Translations under genes and position numbers: made by a program
In this document: positions 46,874 to 59,866 of the stretch, piece by piece
Position numbering within the stretch: the first letter of the stretch is position 1
How the letters are laid out: each line of letters begins with the position of its first letter
NCBI GenBank assembly: GCA_024752435.1
Contig: CP103035.1
Location: 248,001-312,000 of the forward strand
Direction: 5' to 3'
Length of the DNA stretch: 64,000 nt
Source of the DNA: Allantophomopsis cytisporea
Taxonomy: Eukaryota > Ascomycota > Leotiomycetes > Phacidiales > Phacidiaceae
The notes under the pieces: model-generated
Seen by the model: the letters and a program-made list of their open reading frames with translations, nothing else
Databases searched by the model: none
Told to the model about the DNA's origin: nothing

Positions 46874-46914
46874 ATGATGATGATGGTGATGGTGATGATG
46901 ATGATGATGATGAT
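46874..46914. repeat. (GAT)n / GGTGAT array
   Basis: Imperfect GAT triplets over 41 bp, non-coding context. Confidence 0.8.
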
Positions 46915-48208
46915 TGCATTTCGATAGTAATATTCAATACTGTTCGAACGGTATCGTTATCATCGTGCATACAATTGACATCGTTAAGAAACTTATCAGG
47001 ACATTTTCAAGAGAACACACACCTCGGAAGGTCTGTTCTCATCAATTCTCGTCGAATTCGTCGGTTTTCTTCTTTTTTTGTCGCTTGAACCTGGTCGGAT
47101 TCGACGTCATCTAGCATCACTGGTTAGTAGCTTAGGTAGGCTTTAGCTTGCGAACAAGGGTCGTCCCTCTTGCTATTGGCAGCGAATGGTCTGCACTTGA
47201 ATGGAGTTCCAGAAAAGATGTGCGAAGGTCACAGCTGTGTTTGTGTGGCTGTATGCAGAGGAGAGACAAAATGATGGAGAAAAGAGAGACAGAACACAAC
47301 AAAATACCTCGTAAACGTCTTTATTATCCATTGAGGCCGAAGAGGATAGATCCGAAAATAAAAGAATAACGAAAGATGCAATCGTTCATAAAAAAAGAAA
47401 CCAAAGAACAAAAAAAGAAAAGTCTTTCGAAGCTTCTTGTTCTTCTTTCTTCTATTCCATTGTTTCGCATGCAGCTTTCCTTCATGAACCTTTCCAACTT
47501 ACATCACCCCCTCTCCCCCAGTTAGCACTCTTTAGCGAATTCCCCCAGCCTTCCTCAACTCTCCGGATTTCCTCAAGTCCTTACCTAAGGTAGAGAAGGT
47601 CTCCACTTTCTCTCCACGCCCTCACCCTCGTTCCATCATCCCATCCCATCAAGGGCCAACTCGGGCCATATCCACTTCCAGCAACTCTGTGCCGTCTCCA
47701 ACTTTTCCCCAGATCCAAACCGTTAAACTCTGCGTTTCTCATTCCCTCCTCACTCTTCATTCAGGATTCTTGAAGGAATTGAAGAAGCCGAAGGAGAAAG
47801 AAATACCAGAAACAGAGATACCTTTGTCGACTTCATCCAATCCCATTGGATCATCCGTTGGCAATTGCTTGAGGTAAGTAAATATTGTTTACGCCTATGC
47901 GATTCAGCGCATCGACTACTGAGCTTTCTCCTCAACCAATGACATGCTGGGACAGCTCTCTCCCGCTTCCTCCTCACAACCTACAGACTCATACTGATGA
48001 AATCTAGCAAAACAGGTGTCCTCGATATTCTCCTCTCAATACAACCCGAAATAGTGAGATTGTGCCGCGAGAATCCCATAGATCCTTCTTCCTGTCAGTC
48101 AGCAAGGAAGGTTCGTCAACATTGCCACAGTCACGCAAACACTGTACAATCACATTCTACCAATTCCTCTCACAAAACATTCCGCGCTCTATTTGAGCTG
48201 CTTCAATC

Positions 48209-50872
48209 ATGGCGAACAGAGATATTCGAAACCATTATCTCTTTGAGATTGCGACTGAGGTCGCAAACAGAGGTAATCCTACCCAAGAATTTCTACATGA
48301 TGTTTACTGACTTGTTTAGTCGGTGGTATTTACTCCGTGATCAAATCGAAAGCTCCAGTCACCACTGCTGAATATGGAGATCGCTACACTCTCATCGGTC
48401 CACTCAACCGCCAATCTGTAAGTTAAAAACTACTCACAGTTGGATGCAGTTGATTTTGAACCATACTGACAATTGCAATGTGTAGGCTGCTGTAGAAGTA
48501 GAACAATTGACTCCAACAAATCCACAACTCGCTGCCACAATTGAGTCTATGGAAGAGCGAGGAATCGGTATTCTCTATGGTAGATGGCTTATTGAAGGAG
48601 CTCCAAGAGTTATTCTCATTGATACGAAATCTGCATACCGATTCCTTGATGAGTGGAAGGCGGATCTTTGGAACACTGCTGGAATTCCATCTCCACCCGG
48701 TGATGAGGAAACAAATGAGGCAGTTGTGTTTGGTTACTTAGTAGCGTGGTTTTTGGGAGAGGTATGTAGGATCACAGTATTTGGTGATGTCCCGCTAACA
48801 TATACACACAGTATGTGGCTCACGAAAAAGAGAAAGCCGTCATCGCACATTTCCACGAATGGTTGTCTGGTGTAGCTTTACCTCTCTGCAAGAAGAGACG
48901 CATAGATGTTACTACTATCTTTACCACCCACGCAACTCTTCTTGGAAGATATCTTTGCGCTGGTTCGGTCGATTTCTACAATAACCTACAATACTTCGAT
49001 GTCGATGCCGAGGCTGGAAAGCGTGGTATTTACCATCGTTACTGTATCGAACGTGCCGCTACACACTCTTGTGATGTTTTCACAACGGTCTCGCATATTA
49101 CAGCGTACGAAAGCGAACATCTTCTCAAGCGCAAACCTGATGGAGTCCTTCCAAATGGTTTGAATGTTACCAAATTCTCCGCCATGCACGAGTTCCAAAA
49201 CCTGCATCAACAAGCGAAAGAGAAGATTCATGACTTCGTAAGAGGTCATTTCTATGGTCACAATGATTTTGACCCAGAAAACACTCTCTACTTCTTCACC
49301 GCCGGCAGATACGAATACCGCAATAAGGGTGTCGATATGTTCATCGAATCGCTGGCAAGATTAAATCACCGTCTCAAAGCTTCCGGATCCAAGATGACTG
49401 TGGTTGCTTTCATTATCATGCCAGCACAAACACAGTCATTGACTGTGGAGGCATTAAAGGGACAGGCAGTAATCAAGTCTTTACGAGACACTGTGGATGT
49501 TATTGAGCGCGGCGTTGGAAAGCGAATCTTTGAGCGTGCCATAAAATGGCATGAGGGCGATGTCATGCCAGATGAGAAAGATTTGATCACCAGCCAAGAC
49601 CGAATTCTTCTGCGCAGAAGATTATTTGCCATGAAGCGTCACGGTCTCCCACCCATTGTCACTCACAACATGACCAACGATAGCGAGGATCCAATCCTCA
49701 ACCAAATCCGACGTGTGCAGCTCTTCAACCACCCTTCAGACCGCGTGAAGATTGTTTTCCACCCAGAATTCCTTAACTCCGCAAACCCAGTTCTCCCAAT
49801 GGACTATGACGAGTTCGTGCGAGGCACCCATCTCGGAGTTTTCTCATCCTACTACGAACCATGGGGCTACACACCAGCCGAGTGCACAGTAATGGGCGTC
49901 CCATCCATCACAACTAACCTCTCAGGCTTCGGCTGTTATATGGAAGAGCTGATCGAGAATTCAACCGACTACGGCATCTACATTGTCGATCGCCGCATGA
50001 AGGGCGTCGACGACTCCGTAAACCAACTCACCTCCTACATGTTTGATTTCGTCGCCAAGTCCCGCCGCCAACGTATCAACCAGCGTAACCGCACGGAACG
50101 CCTCTCAGACCTCCTTGACTGGAAGCGTATGGGTATGGAGTACGTCAAAGCTCGCCAGCTTGCTCTTCGGAGAGCGTACCCCGCCTCCTTTGATGGTGAA
50201 GATGAGGAGGATTACATCCCTGGCGTTGAACAGAAGATCTCCAGACCTTTCTCTGTTCCTGGCTCGCCGAGAGACAGATCTGGCATGATGACTCCTGGTG
50301 ACTTTGCAAGTTTGCAGGAGGGTCGCGAGGGGTTGAGTACGGAGGATTATGTAGCCTGGAAATTGCCGTAAGTTTCTCTTCGCACCTATTGCGCGTGCGC
50401 TTCTTTCTAGTTCCGTGGAGCTTCGTACAAGTTTTTTCCTCCTTTCTCTTTTTCTTGCATTATTGCATATTATGGGGAGACCATGTTTCTATTCATATTC
50501 ACCCTTTGTATTCGCTTGCTCTCCCCTGGCCTCCTTTTATGTTGTTTTTGTCGTTTTCGTTTTGCAATTCACATCCTCGCACCTTTCAGAAAATATACTT
50601 ATATACCTTTACCAAACAGTGAGGAAGAAGACCCAGACGAGTACCCCTTCCCGCTCACTCTCAAGGAACGCAAGTCCATCGGCCCCTCCTCACCAAATCC
50701 ACAGACTGTCGACGTCAACGGTGGAAACGGCACGACTACTGGCAATGGAATTGGAGTTGGTGTTTCTGAGGGCATTGCGGATGCTATTGCTGGCTTGGAG
50801 TTGAGTGGTGCTAATGGTACATTGACTGGGCATGCTGGCGAGAAGGCGGAGGTTGCGGCGCTTTCTTCGTAG
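48209..50872 (+). CDS. gsy1: Glycogen [starch] synthase (GT3 family)
   Basis: Exons 48209-48272, 48320-48417, 48486-48761, 48812-50367 and 50620-50872 give 748 residues. The N-terminus MANRDIRNHYLFEIATEVAN then VGGIYSVIKSK holds the nucleotide-sugar glycine loop. Further family signatures are FHEWLSG, FTTHATLLGRYLCAG, LPNGLNVTKF and FTAGRYEYRNKGVDMF. The C-terminal catalytic pair is in YYEPWGYTPAECTVMGVPS (E-x7-E). RRQRINQRNRTERLSDLLDW is the arginine-rich region that senses glucose-6-phosphate in eukaryotic enzymes. Near the C-terminus SRPFSVPGSPRDR resembles the phosphorylated regulatory sites of yeast Gsy2. The enzyme extends alpha-1,4-glucan from UDP-glucose in the cytosol. The last intron is unusually long (252 nt) and separates an acidic, Gly/Thr-rich tail of 84 residues that varies in the family. 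Confidence 0.97.
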
Positions 50873-53543
50873 ATGGTGGTGTGTGTGTGGAGGTGGGATG
50901 CGGGATAGGGGAGGTATGTGGAATTTGGGATGTCGGATGCAGAGGGATGAGAGGTGGAGTGATGAGGGATGTGGGATGCGGAGTGATGAAAAGTAAAATT
51001 GGAGAGGATTGGAGGGGACTGGAGGAGCGGACGAGGGGTGGGGAGGGTGGATTTGGCATGCATGGATCCCACTGTATTATGAAACTGTTTTCTTCTTTGC
51101 GCTGTTGTGTGTTGTGTGTTACGTGTTTGAATGTTGTCCTTTGCACGTCTTTTGTTTGTTGATGTGGATTGTTGTGTTCAGTGAGATAGTTGACTTACGT
51201 GGAGCTTTGCATGCTGCTTTGTTGTGTGGTGGATTTATGGATTTGTGGATTTATGTAATGGTGGATTAGTGGGTTGCAGGAAGGGAGGAAGGGGAGGATG
51301 GATGGAAAGGGGGAGAGGATGGGCAAGGAAGAGGGCGAGAGAGAGCGTGAGGGAGCCAGAGAGAGAAAGTGTGGGTTTAAACGCGTTGAGATACCAGCTA
51401 TTCATGTTGTTAGTTTATATGTTAAGTGAGCGATTGCATGAGCGAGAGACCGATGGACAGCGAGAGTGTGTGAATGAATAAATGGTGTAAGTGAGCGTCC
51501 GAGTGAGAGGCGTAGCAAGAAATAGAGATGAAGAAACTATGTCTCATGTCATATTTGCGCCAAAGACCTTAGATTTGCTCGGTAAGTATAAATACCAAGA
51601 CTCGATCCGGGAGTGCTTACTCATGGATCATTACAAGGTTCTCGCTGAAAGTGTTGCCCTGGACTTTGAAAAAAATTGTCACGAGAGCGCAGGAACATGG
51701 GTTTGCAGTGCGATGTCGTTGTTAGACTCGTCGTCATCGGTGGATAATTCGTCATTCGTCGTCTTGGGAAGGAGGAGGGGTTTGTATTTAGCTTAGTGCT
51801 CTTGTAAGCTCCAATTACAATGCATTGGATTTCCATGTTTGCTTGAGTCTATTACTGTGTTTCTTTACTTTATATGCTTAGGACCTGGAAAGTGGGATGA
51901 TTGCGTGTTGCTGGAATTCGAGTACGTATTTGATGTGCAGAGTCTGCAACGAATTATGCGGGTTTGACTCTCTATACTCCTGTGTACAGGCATTAATACA
52001 CTAGGTCTTGAGATCATAAGCAAATCATGCTGCTTGGGCGGTTGGCGTGTGCTTCTATATGTAAGTATAGTGTTGTACTGTCAACGGCCTACTGCGCACT
52101 TGAGCAGTCTCTTCAAGTACCCTTCTCGTCCATTTGATCATATCCTCAGCTTCTATAAAACTCCGAGGATCAAGAAAATAGTTGATCCATTTATATACCA
52201 TCTTCATAGAGAACATCGAGATTTCTGTAGCCTGAGTAGTGGTGACAATGGAGATGATGAGGTAGGGATAGTGATTTGCAGAGGGATTATGATATATTAT
52301 ATCACTTTCGAATGTTTGTGTTATGTTCTCGTCAAACAAAACGATAACACGACATTGAAGTTTGTCTTCGTCCTAGACCATTTTGAAAGCTATGCTCTGG
52401 GCGTTAGTGAGAGTGTTTATTGATGCTATTTGTCACACTTGGTGTTAGTGGAATGTAAGTGTTGCTTTGGGCACTTGTATCTATGCGTTCGACGGACTGG
52501 TACTGATATATCCTCTCTAATAAAGCTGGGTAAATTGGTTTGAATTATGCAGTTGGCAACACTTCTATTCGTACTCCGGTCAATCTACTTATCTACTTAG
52601 CTTGCTAATAGCAGACATATATCACCTCTAACATCTACACGCAGAAAGGCGTGATGTACTCTAGACTACGTGTGACAACCTACTGACCGCCGCAGTCTAA
52701 GATGCGCATCTACAATCAGATATATTGCGTAATCCGCATATGCTCCAGGTGAATAGTGATAAGCTCCATAGTGTTGTAATCGGTAGATACTCTTCGAATG
52801 GTGTGTTGTCGGATAGGAGTTTGAATTTCGAGGGGTAGGAAGCTTGCTGGGGTTTTTCTTTGTGACGGAAAAAATCTGAGTGGCACTTGTTTGGAAATTG
52901 AGAGGTAATGGTCGGAGAAAAGAGGAGAACAATTGTGCTAAGACTGCGGGGTTTCACATCTGTCGAGGTGTGCTTGATGGATTAACCTCAACACTGTAGC
53001 ATCAAGATAAGGTCATCATTCAAGCTTTGATTATCAGCGCTATATAGCGAATCGTGGCATAAACTGGAGCCCCACGATACTGGACCCTAGTATAACGACG
53101 AGATTTGAATCCTATGATCCTTAGTTCCTCTTAGCTTGCGGACCACCTTAACAACAACTTAGATCAAACGACGGTGTTGACAAACATCTCCAAAAATCTT
53201 GAAAAAATATAACCTAGTATGAAACCGCTTCTGATATAGCGGTGAATATGTAACATCAGGTATATGGCAGTCCAGGCTATTCATGATCAGACTGGATATC
53301 CTTATTCTAAACCCCACAATCTCAGAATAGGACAGACAACTATGAGTGGGGTATTTCCGTAACACCTCATCGTCGAAATTATCTCGGAGAAATGAAGAGG
53401 GCTCGCATGGCAAGAACCTTCACGTGAATCTGATATTTCCACCATGTCTTCCAGCTTTGACCTTCTACAACATGTCTCCCATAGATGTCGCTGACATCTC
53501 ATCAGCTCTTGCAACAAACCACCTCAGATATGCGTTCTCTCCC
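50873..53543. other. 2.7-kb spacer after glycogen synthase
   Basis: Begins with a G-rich low-complexity stretch (about 50873-51080, GGGATG-type repetition) that is the gsy1 3' side. Frames at 51491-51796 and on both strands near 52055-52420 are open for about 100 codons but show no domain and overlap each other. I do not call a gene. Confidence 0.5.
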
Positions 53544-54050
53544 TCACCAGGCCACAGCTTCAGGACCCTGAATATCTCTCCAAGTACCATCAGCCGTAAC
53601 CTTCCTCTTACTCTCCGTTACCTCGATAACAGCGCCCTTCTCCAGCCTCTTCCCAAGCCCACTCTTCCTGAATCCCCACTTGCCAATCCCCCAGACCATC
53701 CCAATCCCAATACTCGTCGCAATCGTCGGCGGTGCAAGTAGGAATGCTGCACCACTGATCGCGCCTCCGAAAGCCGTCGCGCTTACTGCCGCCACCACAC
53801 TGCCCACCAGCGCGTACTTTGCATATCGCACCACCCGCCAAAATATAAATATCCCAATGTAGCGAACACTTCGTAGGAGGGCACGCGTACGTAACCGTGC
53901 CGGCGTGTGTGCTTTGCTCTTCGGATCCCAGAGATATGCAAAGTTGCGCTTTGCGCTGGCAAGGGCGGAGGAGGAGCGTGAGTCTGCTTTCGCGTCTGTG
54001 GTGGACTCTATTGCAGGCGCATTGGTAGCGGGTGCGGATACAGATGCCAT
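53544..54050 (-). CDS. Small membrane protein with glycine-rich hydrophobic core (hypothetical)
   Basis: A single-exon 168-residue frame from the ATG at 54050. The N-terminal 45 residues are Ala/Ser/Thr-rich and polar. A basic segment follows (HTPARLRTRALLRSVRY), then about 55 hydrophobic residues in two or three segments, including YIGIFIFWRVV, KYALVGSVVAAVSATAFGGA and AFLLAPPTIATSIGIGMVWG. The small-residue spacing (GxxxG/A patterns) suggests packed helices. The C-terminus is soluble and mixed-charge. The basic segment before the first helix would favour a cytosolic or matrix N-terminus. I do not recognise the family. The third-base pattern and lack of low complexity support a real gene. 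Confidence 0.78.
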   Translation of the reverse strand: MASVSAPATNAPAIESTTDAKADSRSSSALASAKRNFAYLWDPKSKAHTPARLRTRALLRSVRYIGIFIFWRVVRYAKYALVGSVVAAVSATAFGGAISGAAFLLAPPTIATSIGIGMVWGIGKWGFRKSGLGKRLEKGAVIEVTESKRKVTADGTWRDIQGPEAVAW

Positions 54051-55650
54051 GGTGATGGTATTAGCACCAAAAATGCGGGTTGATGCGTAGAAGACAATAT
54101 GTTATGTGATGATATCTGTTCTGCTCTCTTCGAGGAAATTGTGAGGCTACCTATGAGGTCATGGTGAAGCCAGGCACCGATAAGATGTAAGCGATAAGAA
54201 GTCTGCGTAAACCCAATTGAAGTTAGAAATAGAAGATGCGAAGACTCGATGAGCTTTCGGGGTATTTCTGAATACATTTGAGGTGTGTATTAAGTTTGTT
54301 TCTTGCATTTTATTTCTTGCATGGATTTGTATGGCTTGTTGTGTTATGCAATGTATCTTTGGAAGCTCAGTCTTGGCTTGCTTGTACTACATACTCTATT
54401 CAGACGACTATGTCGGTCTTTTGATACGTGACATCCTCTGTTTCAGTGCCTTCACGTTGTTGGCTGAAAGGACTCTGGCAATAAATCAAAGGGTTTCGGC
54501 ATGCTTATCTCCTCACTCACAAGCTTTCAAGACGGCGGTCCCTTACTTCTATGGATTTTCTTCAGTCATACTTAATCACCTAGTATCCCGTTGGAGTTGT
54601 CCTGAATCTTACCAGTAGAACATACCAATCACTTTTGTAACACACTATCAGCTAAGTTTCAATCTGATTTATCTTCTCAATTGCATAGTAACTTTGGATA
54701 GAACAAAGAATCATATCCGCAATGGCAATGGGGCGGCAGTCTTTCATTGATCAATGAGATATCGACAATAACCCAAGCTTGAGCAGCACAATATTCTCTT
54801 TACTAATTATGGCAGTTACATTCGGTTCTGCCTCGGAGAGCAAACAGAAAATTACATCAAGGCAATCAAACTTCGATCGAGCAATATGTTGGTTGAAGTG
54901 GATAACATAATAGCGAGACTGAGACCTGGTCCGTGTATGTTTCTCTTCCTCGATTCTGGCATAATGAAAATGGACACCCTCGATGTTCCTCTCATCACCT
55001 ATTCGATGCCCACTGAAGGCCTCTCACTGCTAAAGGCCAAATTTGCGCCCGTAAGTTAAATGGACGGACAATATAGCGCTGAAGACATTGTTCTGGACGT
55101 CTTCTCCCGCGCGTGTCCCGTTATGGCAGCTTTCTTCCTGTCGCACCAGTTACAAGTGCTACGCTATATATGATTGCGATTTAAGAATTTCTCCAAGGGC
55201 AACGCTTGAACGAGCATGGCTGACATGTCTTTATGCTAAAATCGACTTGACTCGATGCCAGACCTTGCACACTTGGACGCCACGGAGCGAAACGACGTCC
55301 CGCCCGTGCCAGTAACTGCCAATGTGTACTCCTGATTTCTCAAAGTGTCGTATGGGTCAACGCCTTGGCCAAGATCGCTCATCCCGGGGATGACAAGGGT
55401 ACTGCGGGGCAATTATGCATTGTTATGGGTGCTTCTGTACCTTTCTGATATGCCAAATGTCTTTACTGGTCATTTCCATTGTCGAATCAGACCATGTCTA
55501 TTTATCTGCAAATTATGTCAGTCAGCATCAATTTCCGAGGTGTATTTATGAAGTTGTCTCCGTGTTGCTCTGACTTCCTTAAATTCTCCGATTTCTGTTC
55601 TATTCGTTGACGGTGGCCTATTGTATCTATAGGCATTGCTATTCGAAAGC
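54051..55650. other. 1.6-kb spacer before the P450
   Basis: No complete gene seen. A 31-codon frame at 54965-55060 ends exactly at a GTAAGT donor-like site and could be an exon relic, but nothing downstream continues it convincingly. The right 200 bp hold the P450 promoter. Confidence 0.5.
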
Positions 55651-57364
55651 ATGGCCGAATCCTCACTCGTTTCGACCCTCATTTCGAAGGTATCATTTAC
55701 AAATGTTGCCTTAGCATGTGTGGTATATGTTGTTTTCAAAGTTGTCTATCAAATTGTCTACTATCGGTTTTTTCATCCTCTTTCCAAGTTTCCAGGGCCG
55801 TTCTGGGCCAGCGTCACCAGACTCTGGGTTGCGTATCACAACATCAAAGAAGATGAATGTGCCACTGAGTATGCACTTCACAAGAAATATGGTGAGGCCA
55901 CCGGGAGAATTGAAATTGGAGAACCATATACTAATGCAACACCTTCGTATAGGTCCAATCATCAGAATTACTCCTACTTTATTGTTAGTCAGCTCAGCTG
56001 CTGCATTGCCAACGATCTATCATCGTCAAGCAGATAAGACTGCCCACTACATCACCGGAAGCTTTGGAAAGGATGAATCCCTTTTTAACATGCGAAGCTG
56101 GAAGACCCATGCGCAATTCCGCAAGCTCATGGCTGGTCCCTACAGTTTCAGCAATATCAAGAAGATGGAGCCATTGATAGATTTGAGAATCAACGATTGG
56201 GTTCGCAGACTAGAAGACTTTGCAAAAACCGGCCAGAAATTCGATTTCTCTCCTTGGGCAGTGTAAGTTGCCTCAAGCGCAACAGATTATAGTTTTAAAT
56301 GCTAATCTGAATAGTTTCATGGCTTATGATATCATTTCGGAAGTTGGATTCGGTGCTCCATTCGGATTCATTGAGAAGGGAGATGATGTAGGTGGCCTCA
56401 TTAAAGGGTTTCACGACTCTCTCCCTGCGTTTGGACTTATGGCTCGTCTTCACCCGTTCACGACATGGATTAAGACTACTTGGGTCGGCGACAAGTACTT
56501 GGTTGCCAGACCAGAACATGACTCCGGTATTGGAACGTTGATGCGATTCAGAGACAAGCTCTTGGCGGAACGTAAGAAGGACATTGAGGCTGGTACTACA
56601 GGAGGACGCATTGACTTGCTTCAAACGTAGGTTCTTCACATGGCTGGCCCGATCCTTTTCACTGATATAGAGATAGCTTCATTGATGCTCGCACCGAAGA
56701 AGGAAAGCCACTTGAGGAAGACTATATCAGAGCCGAGATACTTCTTGTTCTCCTCGCAGGCGCCGACACTACAGGAACGGCTTTTCAAGCCATGATTCAC
56801 TACATCATGTCCAATGAAGATGTCTACGCCAAGATGATGTCCGAGATTGATGCTGCTACACGCGCTGGTAACCTTTCTCCCATGCCACAGTACGCCGAAG
56901 TAATTGAGCACTGCCCATACTACGTTTCCTGCGTCAAGGAGACCATGCGACTCTGTCCATCAGCCCCAAACATTTTCCCTCGCATGTCGCCAAAAGGGGG
57001 CGTGACTATCGAGGGCCAATATATCCCCGAGGGTGTTGAGTTGACCTGCAACCCATGGCTAGTACACAGAGATGAAGCTATTTATGGCCCAGACTCCATG
57101 GAGTTCAAGCCTGAGAGATGGATGGACGAGGCCAACGCTAAGACTTTTGATAAATACAACATGGCCTTTGGGTATGGAACGAGATCTTGTTTAGGAAAGG
57201 ACATTGCTCTTATGGAGCTGTATAAGGGACCTCTGCAGTTCTTTAGATCTTTCAAGCCGATAATCGCGAAAGATGAGAAACAGATGCGATTCTGCGTCAA
57301 GGGGGGTGTTGGGTACTGGGAGGATATCTGGATGACCGTTGAGAAACGTGCATCGGTCATATAA
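55651..57364 (+). CDS. Cytochrome P450 monooxygenase (class II, fungal, pisatin-demethylase-like)
   Basis: Exons 55651-55891, 55953-56262, 56315-56626 and 56677-57364 give 516 residues, normal for microsomal P450s. Residues about 15-40 form the ER anchor, followed by the hinge HPLSKFPGPFWAS. The I-helix oxygen-activation motif is AGADTTGT (about residue 315), ExxR is ETMR (376), the PERF-like motif is KPERW, and the heme loop FGYGTRSCLGK carries the ligand Cys at about 459. All key residues are present. The layout after the anchor resembles the pisatin demethylase/benzoate hydroxylase side of fungal P450s, an impression rather than an alignment. It needs NADPH-P450 reductase. Neighbours show no polyketide, peptide or terpene synthase, so no pathway is implied. 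Introns are 50-61 nt. The ATG at 55651 directly precedes the anchor. Confidence 0.95.
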
Positions 57365-59866
57365 TCTTTTGTATGTCATAATCATTGTGTCTTAATTATA
57401 GAGCTGTTTTCATCTGATCTTTTGAGAATCGTATGTTATATGATCTGCTTTAGAAAATCTAAGCATCCGTGCATCTGGCATCTGTAGATCTTAACCAAAT
57501 CTTGAAGGGTATGCGTTCCGCAGTTGTAAGATCATCGGGGCTATCAGTAGAACCTAGTCGGCTGATATAGAGCTATGCATTGATACGGAGTCAGTCAATC
57601 ATTGAGAGTAATGCTTTCGGTGAGAATCACATAATCACTGAAAGCCGCACGCACAGTTGTAAAGCCGTGTGATTATCTAAGCTATGCGGTTATTTATAGC
57701 AACGCAATTTTCAAGAGCTCAAAGTTTGTAAAATGGTACCTAATTACATAGCTCTATTCGATTGCTAGAAAGCCGTCAAGCTATCAAGATCTGAACTCGT
57801 GAGTCAACAACGATTATTACTGCTTCCGCTCCAAACAGTAGTCCGCTTCTGCCAAGCTGCCCTGTAACAGGATCAAAATGCATGATCCACTCGAATAATG
57901 CAGCATGGAGATCGTCCAATTTCACCTTACATTCAAGCGGCTTGACTTCCTGGAGCAGAAGGATATGTGTATATCTTCATGTACCTGCGCTTCTTTTCAT
58001 GCAACTACTATCTTCACGTCTTATGTAATGACTCGTGTCTATCACCTCCACCTAATCATACAACTAGGTCTGGAATACGACGAAACGCGTCAACATCCAA
58101 CCTCACACGTTTCCCAGTACAGTACTGCGATGGATGATTAGAGTAAAAGTATATCGCAGCCTCGACCAGGGTGGAAGAACCGAAGGATCTTTCACGAACA
58201 CCGGTCGTGGGGGAAGAACACTTCGATACAAATCTATATTATATTGGAGCACTATAGAATCCGAGAAGACCCCTGATCTCAGATTCATTTAGAATCGCCG
58301 GACTATATTATATATGACTATCATCAGTCTGAGCGTCAGCATGAATTCGATCAATTTACCTTCACCATTCCGGAGCTCATCCCGCGCCCAGTCCATCACG
58401 ATCGACGACCACAGGCGCGCGTGCAAACACTCAGCTCTGTGCACTGAAACCTCAAACATTTTCCTTGGCTATGCATCGTTAGAGCTCCCCACCGAGCTCA
58501 AAGCGTCTTCCCCGTTCTTTTTCCGTATGGTTTCCCTATACAGGAGCCCACGGGTCGATCTTCATCTTCATATCAGCACGTAGTATTCCGTAGCTGCGTA
58601 GCTCCACGTTAACATTGCCGGCGGCGGGCCGTTGTTCCGCCGTGGGATGGCAGGGTGCAGAGTGGGTCCCATCGCTGTGCAGCCGATATGTCTCACTTTT
58701 CCCAAACTCCGCTACGTCAAGATGGCATTGTCGTGTACGAAGTGTTGATGACTACCGGGCTAGGCATAGAGTGCTTCGTTGACGTTGTCGTTTGATTTGT
58801 GCTGTGCGAATGCTACGATGGTGATGCGGACTGACATCTCATTTGAGTAGTTCTTTACTTCTCTCGGTCGTGCGGATTAGCTTGCCGGCACTGTTCGCAT
58901 CGGCGTCGTTGTCAAGTCGCTTACGTCTACTTTGTTTGGAACAACTCGTCAGATCCTTCAGGATCGGAATCCCCAGGGTTTCTTGGTGTTGTCCATAGCT
59001 CCGGAGAATTTTCCATGCCAGCGGAACTTAACTTGCCTTTTATTTGTCAATGATCTCACATCTCAACCAATAATATGTATATACGTGCGCAAAGTACTGC
59101 GTAATTTGTAAGTGTTTCCAATTCTCCACAGAAGCCTCTTCATTTTCTCTTCTTAGAATGGCAGTTGTATTGTGATTGATACTACATGATACGTGTGTTC
59201 GGGAGTTAATAATGCTGCTACGTCTGAGCCATGGCTCTGGGATAGCCACAATGGCTAGGATCGTTATTCCAAGTACCTTCGTACATGCAAGTTTTCCTTG
59301 GAGGCAGCACCAGGTAGCCTTCTCCGTATGCGTCGTAAATTCTGTGGGACGTCTTTTTTGGGCTCACCTAAAGCGAAACAATGAACGCATGTGACGGATT
59401 AGAAAAGGGATCTCTGTCACTGTCCAATGAACTCACAAGCCATGGCATTGAAGCATAAACTACAAGTTGTGGCTCTCTGCACAAAGCCATTGTCGCGAGG
59501 AATATCCCAGTTCATGCAATAGGATACCCCCTCAAAACTTTGTCCCTACTCTCAAAGGCGCGGCTAGCAAGCACGGGTTCCCATGAAAGTTACATCAAAT
59601 GATTATGCCTTGATTTCCTCATGTGGCGAGCTTCCAGATTACTATCGCTCGGGATTTTCTTTTCTGGAATTGCCAGCCTTCCTGATACGCGCGTAGATTA
59701 GTACCAAGTGTTGTTTCCTTGTCAAGATCCGTAATCTGGAGAACATAGAGTTCTAGGATTCCTCGCAAGCTTCATCGTTCTTATTCTCTTGTCCCCGCCG
59801 ACGCGTTGCTCCTCCACACTTGACACTCTTTTGACCTTTCTTTTCATTAACTTCAATATCGTTACT
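57365..59866. other. 2.5-kb spacer between the P450 and the rhodopsin-domain gene
   Basis: Two short frames (57905-58141 and 58314-58583) have ATG starts but no domain or splice support. I see no gene or repeat; the right end is the promoter of the next gene. Confidence 0.55.

Larger units (their letters stand above)
45250..48208. other. 3-kb spacer before glycogen synthase
   Basis: Left part: 3' region of the zinc-knuckle gene with AATAAA and A35. Middle: no supported gene; a GAT-rich array is at 46874-46914. Right part (about 47450-48208): pyrimidine-rich, with a possible 5'-UTR intron of gsy1 (donor near 47875, acceptor near 47987) and an upstream ATG at 47997 whose frame overlaps the gsy1 start. 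Confidence 0.5.

Noticed and set aside
52055..52423. Overlapping open frames of about 95-130 codons on both strands
   Set aside because: No domain, no splice partners, and the two strands compete for the same bases; the plus frame has no ATG at its start.
54965..55060. 31-codon frame ending at a GTAAGT site as a first exon
   Set aside because: No acceptor downstream continues it into a convincing protein, and the P450 has its own complete N-terminus.
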